DNA of 64,000 bases from Ectopseudomonas chengduensis. Lineage in GTDB: Bacteria > Pseudomonadota > Gammaproteobacteria > Pseudomonadales > Pseudomonadaceae. Position numbers and translations under genes: made by a program. The stretch is from NCBI RefSeq assembly GCF_900102635.1, contig NZ_FMZQ01000001.1, positions 310,001-374,000 on the forward strand, given 5' to 3'. This document shows positions 27,372-35,154 of the stretch, in pieces. The notes under the pieces were generated by a model. The model searched no databases. It worked only from the letters and a program-made list of their open reading frames with translations, and had not been told where the DNA came from. Every line of letters starts with the position of its first letter. Position 1 is the first letter of the stretch.

Positions 27372-27518
27372 CGTAGGGTGGGTTAGCGACGCTGAACGCG
27401 GTCCGGCAGACGCAACTGCCGTGGTGCGTCGCGTAACCCACCAGACGATGGTGGGTTACACCGCGTCTCGAACGACGTGATGTTCGGCAATGGCAGCATG
27501 CGGCTAACCCACCCTACG
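27372..27518. repeat. Nested palindromic intergenic repeat (GTAGGGTGGGTTA family)
   Basis: Outer arms CGTAGGGTGGGTTAGC (27372-27387) and GCTAACCCACCCTACG (27503-27518) are a perfect 16-base inverted repeat. Inside is a second hairpin GTAACCCACCA/TGGTGGGTTAC (27433-27443 and 27449-27459) sharing the same core. The unit fills most of the 315-base gap between the LysR and aspA genes. It resembles recurring intergenic palindromes of environmental pseudomonads. Between it and aspA (27519-27660) only weak promoter-like sequence (TATTCT near 27610) is seen. Confidence 0.8.
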
Positions 27519-27660
27519 TTTGCCGCTATCCCGCAGTCACATCGACATTATGCCGATTGTGCATAGGGCAGCAAGTAACGGCATTGGTAGCGAGACGGTC
27601 GGGGCCCCTATTCTATGGGCATCGCGGCACTCGCCGCATTTCCCAAGAGCCATCGCTATC

Positions 27661-29085
27661 ATGTCCTCTGCTGCATCTGTTCGCGTCGAAAAAGACCTGC
27701 TCGGCACCCTCGAAGTCCCTGCCGATGCCTATTACGGCATCCAGACCCTGCGTGCCGTGCAGAACTTCCGCCTGTCCGGCGTGCCGCTGTCGCATTACCC
27801 GAAGCTGGTGATCGGCCTGGCCATGGTCAAGCAGGCTTCGGCTGACGCCAACCGCGAACTGGGTCATCTGTCCGCCGCCAAGCACACGGCGATCAGCACC
27901 GCCTGCGCACGCATCATCCAGGGCGAGTTCCACGAGCAGTTCGTGGTCGACATGATTCAGGGCGGCGCCGGCACCTCGACCAACATGAACGCCAACGAGG
28001 TCATCGCCAACATCGCTTTGGAGGCCATGGGCTTTGAGAAGGGCCAGTACCAGCACCTGCACCCGAACAACGACGTGAACATGGCGCAGTCGACCAACGA
28101 CGCCTACCCGACCGCCATCCGCCTCGGCCTGCTGCTCGGCCACGACAGCCTGCTCGGTGCGCTGGACAAGCTGATCCAGTCGTTCGCCGCCAAGGGTCTG
28201 GAGTTCGGCCACGTGCTGAAGATGGGTCGCACCCAGCTGCAGGACGCCGTGCCGATGACCCTCGGCCAGGAATTCCGCGCCTTCGCCACCACCCTCGGTG
28301 AAGACCTGCAGCACTTGAAACTGCTGGCGCCGACCCTGCTCACCGAAGTCAACCTGGGCGGTACCGCGATCGGCACCGGCATCAACGCCGACCCGAAATA
28401 CCAGGCCCTAGCGGTCAAGCGCCTGGCGATCATCAGCGGTCACCCGCTGACTCCGGCTGTCGACCTGATCGAAGCCACCAGCGACATGGGCGCCTTCGTG
28501 CTGTTCTCCGGCATGCTCAAGCGCACCGCGGTCAAACTGTCGAAGATCTGCAACGACCTGCGTCTGCTCTCCAGTGGCCCGCGTACCGGCATCAACGAGA
28601 TCAACCTGCCGGCGCGTCAGCCGGGCAGCTCGATCATGCCGGGCAAGGTCAACCCGGTGATCCCCGAGGCGGTCAACCAGGTGGCCTTCGAGGTTATCGG
28701 TAACGACCTGGCCCTGACCATGGCGGCCGAAGGTGGCCAGCTGCAGCTGAACGTGATGGAGCCGCTGATCGCCTACAAGATCTTCGACTCGATCCGCCTG
28801 CTCACCCGCGCCATGGATATGCTGCGCGAGCTGTGCATCGACGGCATCACCGCCAACGAGGCGCGCTGCCGTGAACTGATGGAAAACTCCATTGGTCTGA
28901 TCACCGCGCTGAACCCCTACATCGGCTACGAGAACGCCACCCGCATCGCCAAGGTCGCTCTGGACAGCGGGCGCGGTGTGCTGGAGCTGGTGCGCGAAGA
29001 GCAGCTGCTGGACGAGGCCACCCTGGCCGACATCCTGCGCCCCGAGAACATGATTGCCCCGCGCCTGGTTCCGCTGCAGGGCTGA
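27661..29085 (+). CDS. aspA: Aspartate ammonia-lyase
   Basis: A 474-residue member of the fumarase/aspartase family converting L-aspartate to fumarate and ammonia. The signature GSSIMPGKVNPV is at 322-333 (catalytic Ser loop), and GTSTNMNANEV near 104 and NNDVNMAQSTNDAYPT near 136 complete the active site. Length equals P. aeruginosa AspA. ATG 27661 begins MSSAASVRVEKDLLG; earlier in-frame starts extend into the intergenic repeat. A terminator follows, so it is probably monocistronic. With asparaginase and glutaminase elsewhere in the window it serves amide and amino-acid nitrogen release. Confidence 0.96.
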   Translation: MSSAASVRVEKDLLGTLEVPADAYYGIQTLRAVQNFRLSGVPLSHYPKLVIGLAMVKQASADANRELGHLSAAKHTAISTACARIIQGEFHEQFVVDMIQGGAGTSTNMNANEVIANIALEAMGFEKGQYQHLHPNNDVNMAQSTNDAYPTAIRLGLLLGHDSLLGALDKLIQSFAAKGLEFGHVLKMGRTQLQDAVPMTLGQEFRAFATTLGEDLQHLKLLAPTLLTEVNLGGTAIGTGINADPKYQALAVKRLAIISGHPLTPAVDLIEATSDMGAFVLFSGMLKRTAVKLSKICNDLRLLSSGPRTGINEINLPARQPGSSIMPGKVNPVIPEAVNQVAFEVIGNDLALTMAAEGGQLQLNVMEPLIAYKIFDSIRLLTRAMDMLRELCIDGITANEARCRELMENSIGLITALNPYIGYENATRIAKVALDSGRGVLELVREEQLLDEATLADILRPENMIAPRLVPLQG

Positions 29086-29098
29086 TTGATCGAATGAC

Positions 29099-29128
29099 AC
29101 GCGCCGCCCCTTTGGGCGGCGTGTTCAT
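29099..29128 (+). terminator. Terminator of aspA
   Basis: Arms ACGCGCCGCCC and GGGCGGCGTGT (one G-T pair) with loop CTTT, 13 bases after the aspA stop, followed by a short T-rich stretch (TCATTT). Confidence 0.7.
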
Positions 29129-29215
29129 TTCCGCCCTCGAGCCTGTTCATGGGGCGGCACCGCTGAAGGCCGCGCAGACGGCCCCACAACAACGACAATC
29201 CGGGTGTACAACCAC

Positions 29216-30469
29216 ATGAGTCAGAGCAACACCGCTTCCTCTTCCTTCCTTGCGCGCGTGCCGTTGTGGCAGCAGATCCTCGTCGGCCTGGTGCTCGGTG
29301 TGGTCGTCGGCATGCTGTTCAAGAGTCTCGCCCTGGGGCTGGCGCCGGTCGGCGCGCTGTTTCTCAACGCGATCAAGATGCTCATCGTGCCGCTGGTGTT
29401 CGTCTCCCTGGTGGCGGGCATCACCGCCATGAGCGACAGCGCCAAGCTTGGCCGCATCAGCGTCAAGACCATCGCCATCTACCTGATCACCACTGCCTTC
29501 GCGGTGAGCATCGGCCTGGCATTCGGCACCCTGTTCAGCCCCGGTGAAGGCATGAACATGGTTGTCAGCGGCAGTGAAGAGGCCAAGCAGGCGCCCTCGC
29601 TGGTGCAGATCCTGGTGGGCCTGGTACCGACCAACCCGGTGACCGCCTTCGCCGAAGGCAACATCCTGCAGATCATCGTCTTCGCCATCGCCCTGGGCGT
29701 GAGCATGAATCTGGTTGGCGAAAAGGCTGCGCCGGTGGTCCGTCTCTTCGACAGCCTGGCCGAGGTGTTCTACAAACTCACCGACCTGGTGATGCGCTTC
29801 GCCCCCATCGGCGTGTTCGCGTTGATCGCCGGTGTGGTCGCCTCCCATGGCATCGAGGTGCTGCTGCCGCTGGCCGGGGTGATCGGGGTGATCTACCTGG
29901 CCAGCATCGCCCATATGCTGCTGATCTACGGTGGTCTGATCGGCGGCCTGGCGCGTCTCAGCCCGCTGCGTTTCTTCCGCGGCATCGCCCCGGCGCTGGC
30001 AGTGGCCTTCAGTACCTCGAGCAGCTCCGGCACCCTGCCGGTGTCCATCGAGTGCGCGCGCAAGAACCTCGGTGTGTCGCAGGGCGTAGCCGGCTTCGTG
30101 TTGCCGGTGGGCGCCACCATCAACATGGACGGCACCGCGATCTACCAGGGCGTGCTGGCGCTGTTCATCGCCCAGGCCTTCGGCATCGACCTGAATGCCG
30201 GTCAGTACCTGATGATCATCCTCTCCGCCACCCTGGCTTCGGTCGGCACCGCCGGTGTGCCCGGCGCCGGTCTGATCATGCTCGGCCTGGTGCTGACCTC
30301 GGTCGGCCTGCCGCTGGAAGGCGTGGCGCTGATCGCCGGTATCGACCGCATCCTCGACATGGCGCGCACCACGGTGAACGTCGCCGGCGACCTGATGACC
30401 ACCACCCTGGTGGGCAGCAGCGAGAAGGAGCTGGATCGCGAGATCTACAACAGCGACAACGCTGCCTGA
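29216..30469 (+). CDS. Dicarboxylate/amino acid:cation symporter (DAACS, GltP-like)
   Basis: A 417-residue inner-membrane symporter with eight helices plus two re-entrant loops. Diagnostic motifs are AFSTSSSSGTLPVS (hairpin 1) and GATINMDGTAIYQG (helix 7). It imports glutamate, aspartate or C4-dicarboxylates with protons or sodium; which one cannot be told. ATG 29216 (MSQSNTASS) is preferred to the GTG four codons earlier. It lies 130 bases after aspA behind that gene's terminator and ends at a strong terminator. Placement suggests supply of aspartate or removal of fumarate/succinate. Confidence 0.92.
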   Translation: MSQSNTASSSFLARVPLWQQILVGLVLGVVVGMLFKSLALGLAPVGALFLNAIKMLIVPLVFVSLVAGITAMSDSAKLGRISVKTIAIYLITTAFAVSIGLAFGTLFSPGEGMNMVVSGSEEAKQAPSLVQILVGLVPTNPVTAFAEGNILQIIVFAIALGVSMNLVGEKAAPVVRLFDSLAEVFYKLTDLVMRFAPIGVFALIAGVVASHGIEVLLPLAGVIGVIYLASIAHMLLIYGGLIGGLARLSPLRFFRGIAPALAVAFSTSSSSGTLPVSIECARKNLGVSQGVAGFVLPVGATINMDGTAIYQGVLALFIAQAFGIDLNAGQYLMIILSATLASVGTAGVPGAGLIMLGLVLTSVGLPLEGVALIAGIDRILDMARTTVNVAGDLMTTTLVGSSEKELDREIYNSDNAA

Positions 30470-30511
30470 GCAACCGCTTTCATAGGAGGCCTTCACCAGC
30501 CTCAACCTTCA

Positions 30512-30537
30512 GGGATGGCCTCGGCCATCCCTTTTTT
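30512..30537 (+). terminator. Rho-independent terminator of the symporter gene
   Basis: GGGATGGCC and GGCCATCCC with a TC loop, followed by six T, 42 bases after the stop codon. Textbook intrinsic terminator. Confidence 0.9.
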
Positions 30538-30566
30538 GTGGCCTGCCATCCCTGGCGGCCACCCTT

Positions 30567-30734
30567 GGGCGCCTCTAAAAACTACCTGCGTTGTCATCGC
30601 TGCGTTGAAAGCAGGCTCAGAATGCTCATTTACAACACGTAAAGTCGAGCGCGACTCCGACCGTTTTTCGCCTGTTTTTGCGGGGCCGCCATCGGTATTG
30701 CGCTGACCGCCTCGCCAACGTTTTTAGAGGCGCC
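30567..30734. mobile_element. MITE-like element with 15-16 base terminal inverted repeats
   Basis: Left end GGGCGCCTCTAAAAAC (30567-30582) and right end GTTTTTAGAGGCGCC (ending 30734) form an exact inverted repeat around 137 bases that carry no plausible gene. The element is bounded by CCCTT on both sides (30562-30566 and 30735-30739), a candidate 5-base target duplication. Size (168 bases) and structure fit a miniature inverted-repeat transposable element. No transposase is in the window. The rest of the 375-base gap holds the symporter terminator and a 22-base repeat at 30738-30759. Confidence 0.6.
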
Positions 30735-30737
30735 CCC

Positions 30738-30759
30738 TTCGGGCCGTCGCAAGCGACGT
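30738..30759. repeat. 22-base intergenic repeat, copy 1
   Basis: Begins TTCGGGC and ends AAGCGACGT; differs at two positions from 36661-36682. Internally it contains the short palindrome GTCGCnnGCGAC. Both copies lie between genes just after transporter terminators. Confidence 0.5.
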
Positions 30760-30844
30760 CAAAACCTGCTCCCGGCAGTTTTTTGTCTGCCATTCAAGGG
30801 TGGCTGCCGTAGCGTGCGCCGCGCGTACCGCCGATTGGCCTGCG

Positions 30845-32311
30845 TTACAGCCTCCAGGCCCGACGTAGCGTCTGCACCGCCTCGATGATCTGCGCCTCGG
30901 GCACCGCCGCAAAACCCAGCACCAGCCCGGCGCGGGCGTCCTCAGCCGTTTCACTGGCGGGCAGCCAGTAGTCGCTCAAGGGGTTCATCTCGATGCCGGC
31001 TGCGCGGGCGGCGCCGATCAGCTCACGCTCACGGGCCAGGCTCTCGACCCTGATGCTCAGGTGCAGACCGGCTTCCACGGCCGGCAACGGCGCACATCCG
31101 GGAATCGCCTGCGGCCAGGCCGTGAGCAAGGCGTCACGGCGGCTGCGCGCCGCCTGACGCATGCGCCGCACATGGCGCTGGAAGTGCCCGGCAGCGATAA
31201 ATTCGGCCATCACTGCCTGGGTGCCGACCTCCGAGTGGCGTATCTCCAGCGCCTGGCGCCTCGCGAAGCTTTCGGCCAGCGCGGGCGGCAGCACCATATA
31301 GCCCAGGCGCAGTGCGGGAAAGGCGAGCTTGCCGAAGGTGCCGATGTAGATCACCCGCTGCTGCTCGTCCAAAGCTGCCAGCGGTGCGAGCGGGGTGCCG
31401 CTGTAGCGGTACTCGCCGTCGTAGTCGTCCTCGATGATCCAGCCATTCACGCGCTTGGCCCACTCCAGCAAGGCCAGGCGTCGCGGCAGCGACAGGGTGA
31501 CGCCGGTGGGGTACTGGTGCGCGGGCGTGACATAGGCCAGCCGGCAATCGTTCAGACGCTGCAGGGCGTCGACGTCCAGGCCGTCATGGTCCACCGGCAC
31601 GCCGCACAGCTGCGCGCCGGCCACGGCGAAGGCATGGCCCGCCGCGCGGTAGCCGGGGTTTTCAATGGCCACACGGTCGCCCGGTTGAATCAGCAATTGC
31701 GCGCAGAGGCTGATGGCCTGCTGCGAGCCGCAGGTGATCAATATCTGCTGCGCCTCGCAGGTCAGGCCGCGGCTGTTGCGCAGGTAGGCGGCGATGAGTT
31801 CGCGCAGCTGCAGGTCGCCAGCGGGGTCGCCATAGCCGAGTCGTGCCAGCGAGGGTTTGCGCCAGAAGCGCGCCTGCAGACGTGCCCAGGTCTCGAAGGG
31901 GAACAGGTCGAAAGCCGGCACGCCGATACGAAAGGCGCGCGGTGCGCCCGCGGCGGGCATCGCCAGGTGATGGTTGTGCAACAGCTGCATTGCCGGGCTG
32001 GCCGCTGCCGGGGCGACGGCTGCCACCGGGGCAGGTCGATGGCGCGTCAGCTCGGCGACGTAGGTGCCATCGCCGACCCGCCCGGCCACGTAGCCCTCGG
32101 CATACAGCTGGTCCAGCGCGCGGGTCACGGTGTTGCGCGAGATGCCGAGCAGGGTGGCCAGCTCACGGCTTGCCGGCAGGCGCGTGCCACTGGCCAGGCG
32201 GCCATCGAGGATGCGCTCGCGCAAGGCCTGGTAGAGCTGGCGCGCCAGGCCCTGACCGGGCTGCAGATGAATGCCGGAAAGGTCGAATGGCAAGGCGGGC
32301 GAGCGTTTCAT
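30845..32311 (-). CDS. MocR/PdxR-family regulator (GntR domain fused to aminotransferase fold)
   Basis: A 488-residue MocR-type protein. The N-terminal winged helix is [48 protein letters not shown] split by eye over residues 22-70. The remainder is a fold-type I aminotransferase domain with the PLP lysine Lys328 in [15 protein letters not shown] and the Asp of [12 protein letters not shown]. Such proteins sense PLP or its aldimine with an amino compound. It diverges, 97 bases apart, from a PaiB-like/GNAT operon, its likely target. Confidence 0.92.
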   Translation of the reverse strand: MKRSPALPFDLSGIHLQPGQGLARQLYQALRERILDGRLASGTRLPASRELATLLGISRNTVTRALDQLYAEGYVAGRVGDGTYVAELTRHRPAPVAAVAPAAASPAMQLLHNHHLAMPAAGAPRAFRIGVPAFDLFPFETWARLQARFWRKPSLARLGYGDPAGDLQLRELIAAYLRNSRGLTCEAQQILITCGSQQAISLCAQLLIQPGDRVAIENPGYRAAGHAFAVAGAQLCGVPVDHDGLDVDALQRLNDCRLAYVTPAHQYPTGVTLSLPRRLALLEWAKRVNGWIIEDDYDGEYRYSGTPLAPLAALDEQQRVIYIGTFGKLAFPALRLGYMVLPPALAESFARRQALEIRHSEVGTQAVMAEFIAAGHFQRHVRRMRQAARSRRDALLTAWPQAIPGCAPLPAVEAGLHLSIRVESLARERELIGAARAAGIEMNPLSDYWLPASETAEDARAGLVLGFAAVPEAQIIEAVQTLRRAWRL

Positions 32312-32408
32312 GATGGGTAGATTGGCTCTATCAAAGTCGTCGGTAATGGACCTTACGTCAGGCCAATATCCTGCCTAGCATGGCCCCATCACGCCAGGAG
32401 AAAACGTC

Positions 32409-33041
32409 ATGTACTGCCCCGCCGCCTTTCGCCAGGACGATCTGCCCAGCCTGCACGTGCAGATACAGGCCAGTGGACTGGCCATCGTGACCAGCGCTGG
32501 CGCACAGGGCCTTCAAGCCAGCCATCTGCCGCTGTTGCTTGAACCTGGCGAAGGCGAGCTCGGCACCCTGTACGGCCACTTCGCCCGCGCCAATCCGCAC
32601 TGGCGTGACCTGGCCAGCGGCGCCGAGGCGCTGGTTGTGTTCAGTGGGCCGGACGCCTACGTGCACCCTGGCTGGTACCCGGCCAAGGCCGAGCACGGCA
32701 AGGTGGTGCCGACCTGGAATTACATCGCCGTGCATGCCTGGGGCCGGGCCGAGGTGTTCGACGAGCCGGAGCGCCTGCTGCAACTGGTCAGCCGCCTCAG
32801 CGACCGTCACGAACAAGGGCGCCCGCAGCCCTGGGCTGTCAGCGATGCGCCGCGCGATTACATCGACGCCATGCTGCGCGCCATCGTCGGCTTCGCCCTG
32901 CCGATTCGCCGACTCGAAGGTAAATGGAAGCTCAGCCAGAACCGCTCAGCCAGCGATCAGGCCGGCGTGCGCACCGGCCTGGCAACGTCCAACAACCCGC
33001 GCGACCACGAACTGGCGGCGCAGATGAATCCCACCGACTGA
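32409..33041 (+). CDS. PaiB-like FMN-binding protein
   Basis: A 210-residue protein of the PaiB family (FMN-binding split-barrel). Typical stretches: MYCPAAFRQDDLPSLHVQIQ at the N-terminus, LYGHFARANPHWRD near 57, GPDAYVHPGWYPAKAEHGKVVPTWNY near 82, and KLSQNRSASDQAGV near the end. In Bacillus paiA encodes a polyamine acetyltransferase and paiB a negative regulator; here two acetyltransferase genes follow (gaps of 19 bases, then a 1-base overlap), mirroring that pairing. Cytoplasmic. Preceded by AGGAGAAAACGTC. Probably controlled by the divergent MocR regulator. Confidence 0.88.
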   Translation: MYCPAAFRQDDLPSLHVQIQASGLAIVTSAGAQGLQASHLPLLLEPGEGELGTLYGHFARANPHWRDLASGAEALVVFSGPDAYVHPGWYPAKAEHGKVVPTWNYIAVHAWGRAEVFDEPERLLQLVSRLSDRHEQGRPQPWAVSDAPRDYIDAMLRAIVGFALPIRRLEGKWKLSQNRSASDQAGVRTGLATSNNPRDHELAAQMNPTD

Positions 33042-33060
33042 TCACCGAAGGAAGGCCATC

Positions 33061-33501
33061 ATGCTCGACATTCGCCCCATCACCGCTGCCGATCACGCCG
33101 CCTGGTTGCCGCTCTGGCAGGCTTACCAGCGTTTCTACCAGGCCGAGATCCCAACCGAGACCAGCGCCCTCACCTGGCAGCGCTTTCTCGACCCGGCCGA
33201 GCCGATGCACGCCGCCCTGGCCTGGCAGGACGGCGAGGCGGTCGGTCTGGTGCACTTCATCTATCACCGCAGTTGCTGGACGAGTGGTGACTACTGCTAC
33301 CTGCAGGATCTGTTCGTCGCCGAGCACATTCGTGGTGGTGGCATCGGCCGCGCGCTGATCGAGCACGTTTACGCCGAGGCCCGCGCTGCCGGTGCCAGCC
33401 GCGTGCATTGGCTGACCCAGGAAAGCAACTACCAGGGGCGTATGCTCTACGACCGCATCGGCGACCGCTCCGGTTTCATCCAGTACAGGAAGCTCTTCTG
33501 A
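33061..33501 (+). CDS. GNAT family N-acetyltransferase (copy 1)
   Basis: A 146-residue single-domain GNAT. The acetyl-CoA-binding motif is LQDLFVAEHIRGGGIGRALIEHVYAEA (about 80-106), and the C-terminal NYQGRMLYDRIGDRSGFIQY is the usual Asn/Tyr region. Preceded by GAAGGAAGG. Middle gene of the PaiB-GNAT-GNAT operon. It is about 70% identical by eye to the protein at 37740-38183, so the two are recent paralogs. A polyamine or amino-acid substrate is likely from context but not proven. Confidence 0.88.
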   Translation: MLDIRPITAADHAAWLPLWQAYQRFYQAEIPTETSALTWQRFLDPAEPMHAALAWQDGEAVGLVHFIYHRSCWTSGDYCYLQDLFVAEHIRGGGIGRALIEHVYAEARAAGASRVHWLTQESNYQGRMLYDRIGDRSGFIQYRKLF

Positions 33502-34172
33502 TGACGCGTGATCTCGCTCACTGGCAACCCCGTCCCACACCGGACCAGCGCACCTTGCAAGGCCGTTTCGTGCGTCTCGAAGCACTCGATGTCACGCGGC
33601 ATGGCGATGATCTGTGGCGCGCGCTGCAGGGGCCGGACCCGGCGCTCTGGGATTATCTGCCCTACGGTCCCTTCACCGAGCGAGGCGCCTTCGATACCTG
33701 GCTGGCCGGCAATGCGCAGAGCCGTGATCCGCTGTTCTATGCGGTGGTCGACCTGGCCAGCGGCCGCGCCCTGGGGCTGTTCAGCTACCTGCGTATCACC
33801 GCGCAGGACGGCAGCATCGAGATCGGCCACGTCGCCTTCGGCGCGCCGATGCAGCGTACCCCAGGCGCGACCGAGGCGGTCTATCTGCTGGCGCGCCACG
33901 CCTTCGACGATCTCGGTTATCGCCGCCTGGAATGGAAGTGCGATGCGGCCAATGCCCGCTCGCTGCGCGCCGCCGAGCGCTTCGGCTTCAGCCAGGAAGG
34001 GCTGTTCCGTCAACATATGGTGCGCAAGGGCCGCAACCGTGACACCGCCTGGTTCTCCATCATCGACGGGGAATGGCCGGCATGCCGCGAGGCCTTCGAG
34101 CGCTGGCTGGCTGTGGATAACTTCGATGAAGCGGGGCGGCAGAGGCAGCGCCTGGAGGCGCTGCGGGGGTAA
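33501..34172 (+). CDS. RimJ/RimL-type GNAT acetyltransferase
   Basis: A 223-residue acetyltransferase of the larger RimJ/RimL (Acetyltransf_3) type, with GRFVRLEALDVTRHGDDLWRAL at the start, IEIGHVAFGAPMQRTPGATEAVYLLARHAFDDLGYRRLEWKCDA as the core and NARSLRAAERFGFSQEGLFRQH after it. The ATG shares its A with the TGA of the previous gene. Many relatives modify small amines or antibiotics; the substrate is unknown. It converges on an HTH gene four bases away. Confidence 0.88.
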   Translation: MTRDLAHWQPRPTPDQRTLQGRFVRLEALDVTRHGDDLWRALQGPDPALWDYLPYGPFTERGAFDTWLAGNAQSRDPLFYAVVDLASGRALGLFSYLRITAQDGSIEIGHVAFGAPMQRTPGATEAVYLLARHAFDDLGYRRLEWKCDAANARSLRAAERFGFSQEGLFRQHMVRKGRNRDTAWFSIIDGEWPACREAFERWLAVDNFDEAGRQRQRLEALRG

Positions 34173-34176
34173 CGCC

Positions 34177-34995
34177 CTACTCCATCTCGAACAACCCAGC
34201 ACGCAGCTGCGCGCCGCCCAGGCGCTGGCGGATGTCGTCGTCGATGCGCGGGTCGTCGGGGGCGTAGAGCATCAACTGGCGATAGGCGTTGACCCGGTTG
34301 ATCTCGTTGCCCAGGTACTGCCAGACCACGCGGGTGCAGGCTGGTGTGCGGCGGTCGCCGCTGGAGACGCCGGTCTTGATGCCATTGAGGCGGATGATGC
34401 GGCTCTTGAAGCTGGGAATGAGGATGGTCTGGCTCATTTCGTTGCCGGTGAGCGACTCGTAGTCCACCAGAAACAGGCGGTCCTGCAGGAAGAACGCCGT
34501 GCCCAGGTAGCGACAGCGCACCCAGTCCTCACTGCCGCCGCGTGTGGGTTCCTGGCGCTCCTGGCGTTCCTGGCGCTCGAACAGGTAGTTGCCGCGCTCC
34601 TCGCGCAGGTGCACCAGTGACAGCAGTACGTGTCCCGGTACCGACATGCAGTTGGAGTATTCGAAGTAGTAGCCGCAGTAGCGCTCCATCGGGCTGGCCT
34701 GACGGCGCAGTGGGGCGAACAGGTCCAGCAGCGGGTCGTTGCCACTTTGCTGCTGCGCATCGCCGCTGCGGGCACCGATCAGGCGGGTGAACTGCTCGGC
34801 CGGCATGGCCAGCTCGAAGGGTTCTACACCGAAGAAATCGCAGATGCGCTTGAGGTTGTGCGTGGTCGGTCGGCTCTGCCCGGCCAGGTAGCGGTTGAAC
34901 TGCGCGCGGTTGATCGCCAGCTTGCGACATACCTCGGCAATCGAGCGGTAATGGCTGCAAAGCAATTTCAGATTGCTGCCGAGGGAATCGGACAT
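34177..34995 (-). CDS. HTH (XRE-like) transcriptional regulator
   Basis: A 272-residue protein. Residues 5-60 contain an XRE-like helix-turn-helix (LGSNLKLLCSHYRSIAEVCRKL and NRAQFNRYLAGQSRPTTHNLKRICDFFGV). The long C-terminal part is an unassigned sensor-like domain (MERYCGYYFEYSN, VPGHVLLSLVHLRE). A tandem RQERQERQE lies in the middle, encoded by a 9-base DNA repeat around 34552-34580. A 9-base inverted repeat (CTGATGCGA/TCGCATCAG, 35009-35048) just upstream could be its operator and may also affect the divergent AgcS symporter gene. Confidence 0.82.
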   Translation of the reverse strand: MSDSLGSNLKLLCSHYRSIAEVCRKLAINRAQFNRYLAGQSRPTTHNLKRICDFFGVEPFELAMPAEQFTRLIGARSGDAQQQSGNDPLLDLFAPLRRQASPMERYCGYYFEYSNCMSVPGHVLLSLVHLREERGNYLFERQERQERQEPTRGGSEDWVRCRYLGTAFFLQDRLFLVDYESLTGNEMSQTILIPSFKSRIIRLNGIKTGVSSGDRRTPACTRVVWQYLGNEINRVNAYRQLMLYAPDDPRIDDDIRQRLGGAQLRAGLFEME

Positions 34996-35008
34996 ATGGC
35001 CGCTCCAG

Positions 35009-35048
35009 CTGATGCGAATGACGCGATTCTAGCATCAACTCGCATCAG
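35009..35048. promoter_or_regulatory. Candidate operator between HTH regulator and AgcS symporter
   Basis: CTGATGCGA (35009-35017) and TCGCATCAG (35040-35048) form a perfect 9-base inverted repeat with a 22-base spacer, 14-53 bases upstream of the reverse-strand HTH start and about 110 bases upstream of agcS. Confidence 0.45.
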
Positions 35049-35154
35049 ATCGCCGCGACCTGCGAAATTGTCCCGCGCGGCGCCTTCACCAAAGATTGCG
35101 CCACCCGCCCGGCGCGGCGCATTCCCATTCAGAACAACAAGAGAGAAAGCCTCC

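Noticed and set aside
32312..32408. Specific MocR operator between the MocR and PaiB-like genes
   Set aside because: Only weak direct repeats are visible; no site could be delimited.
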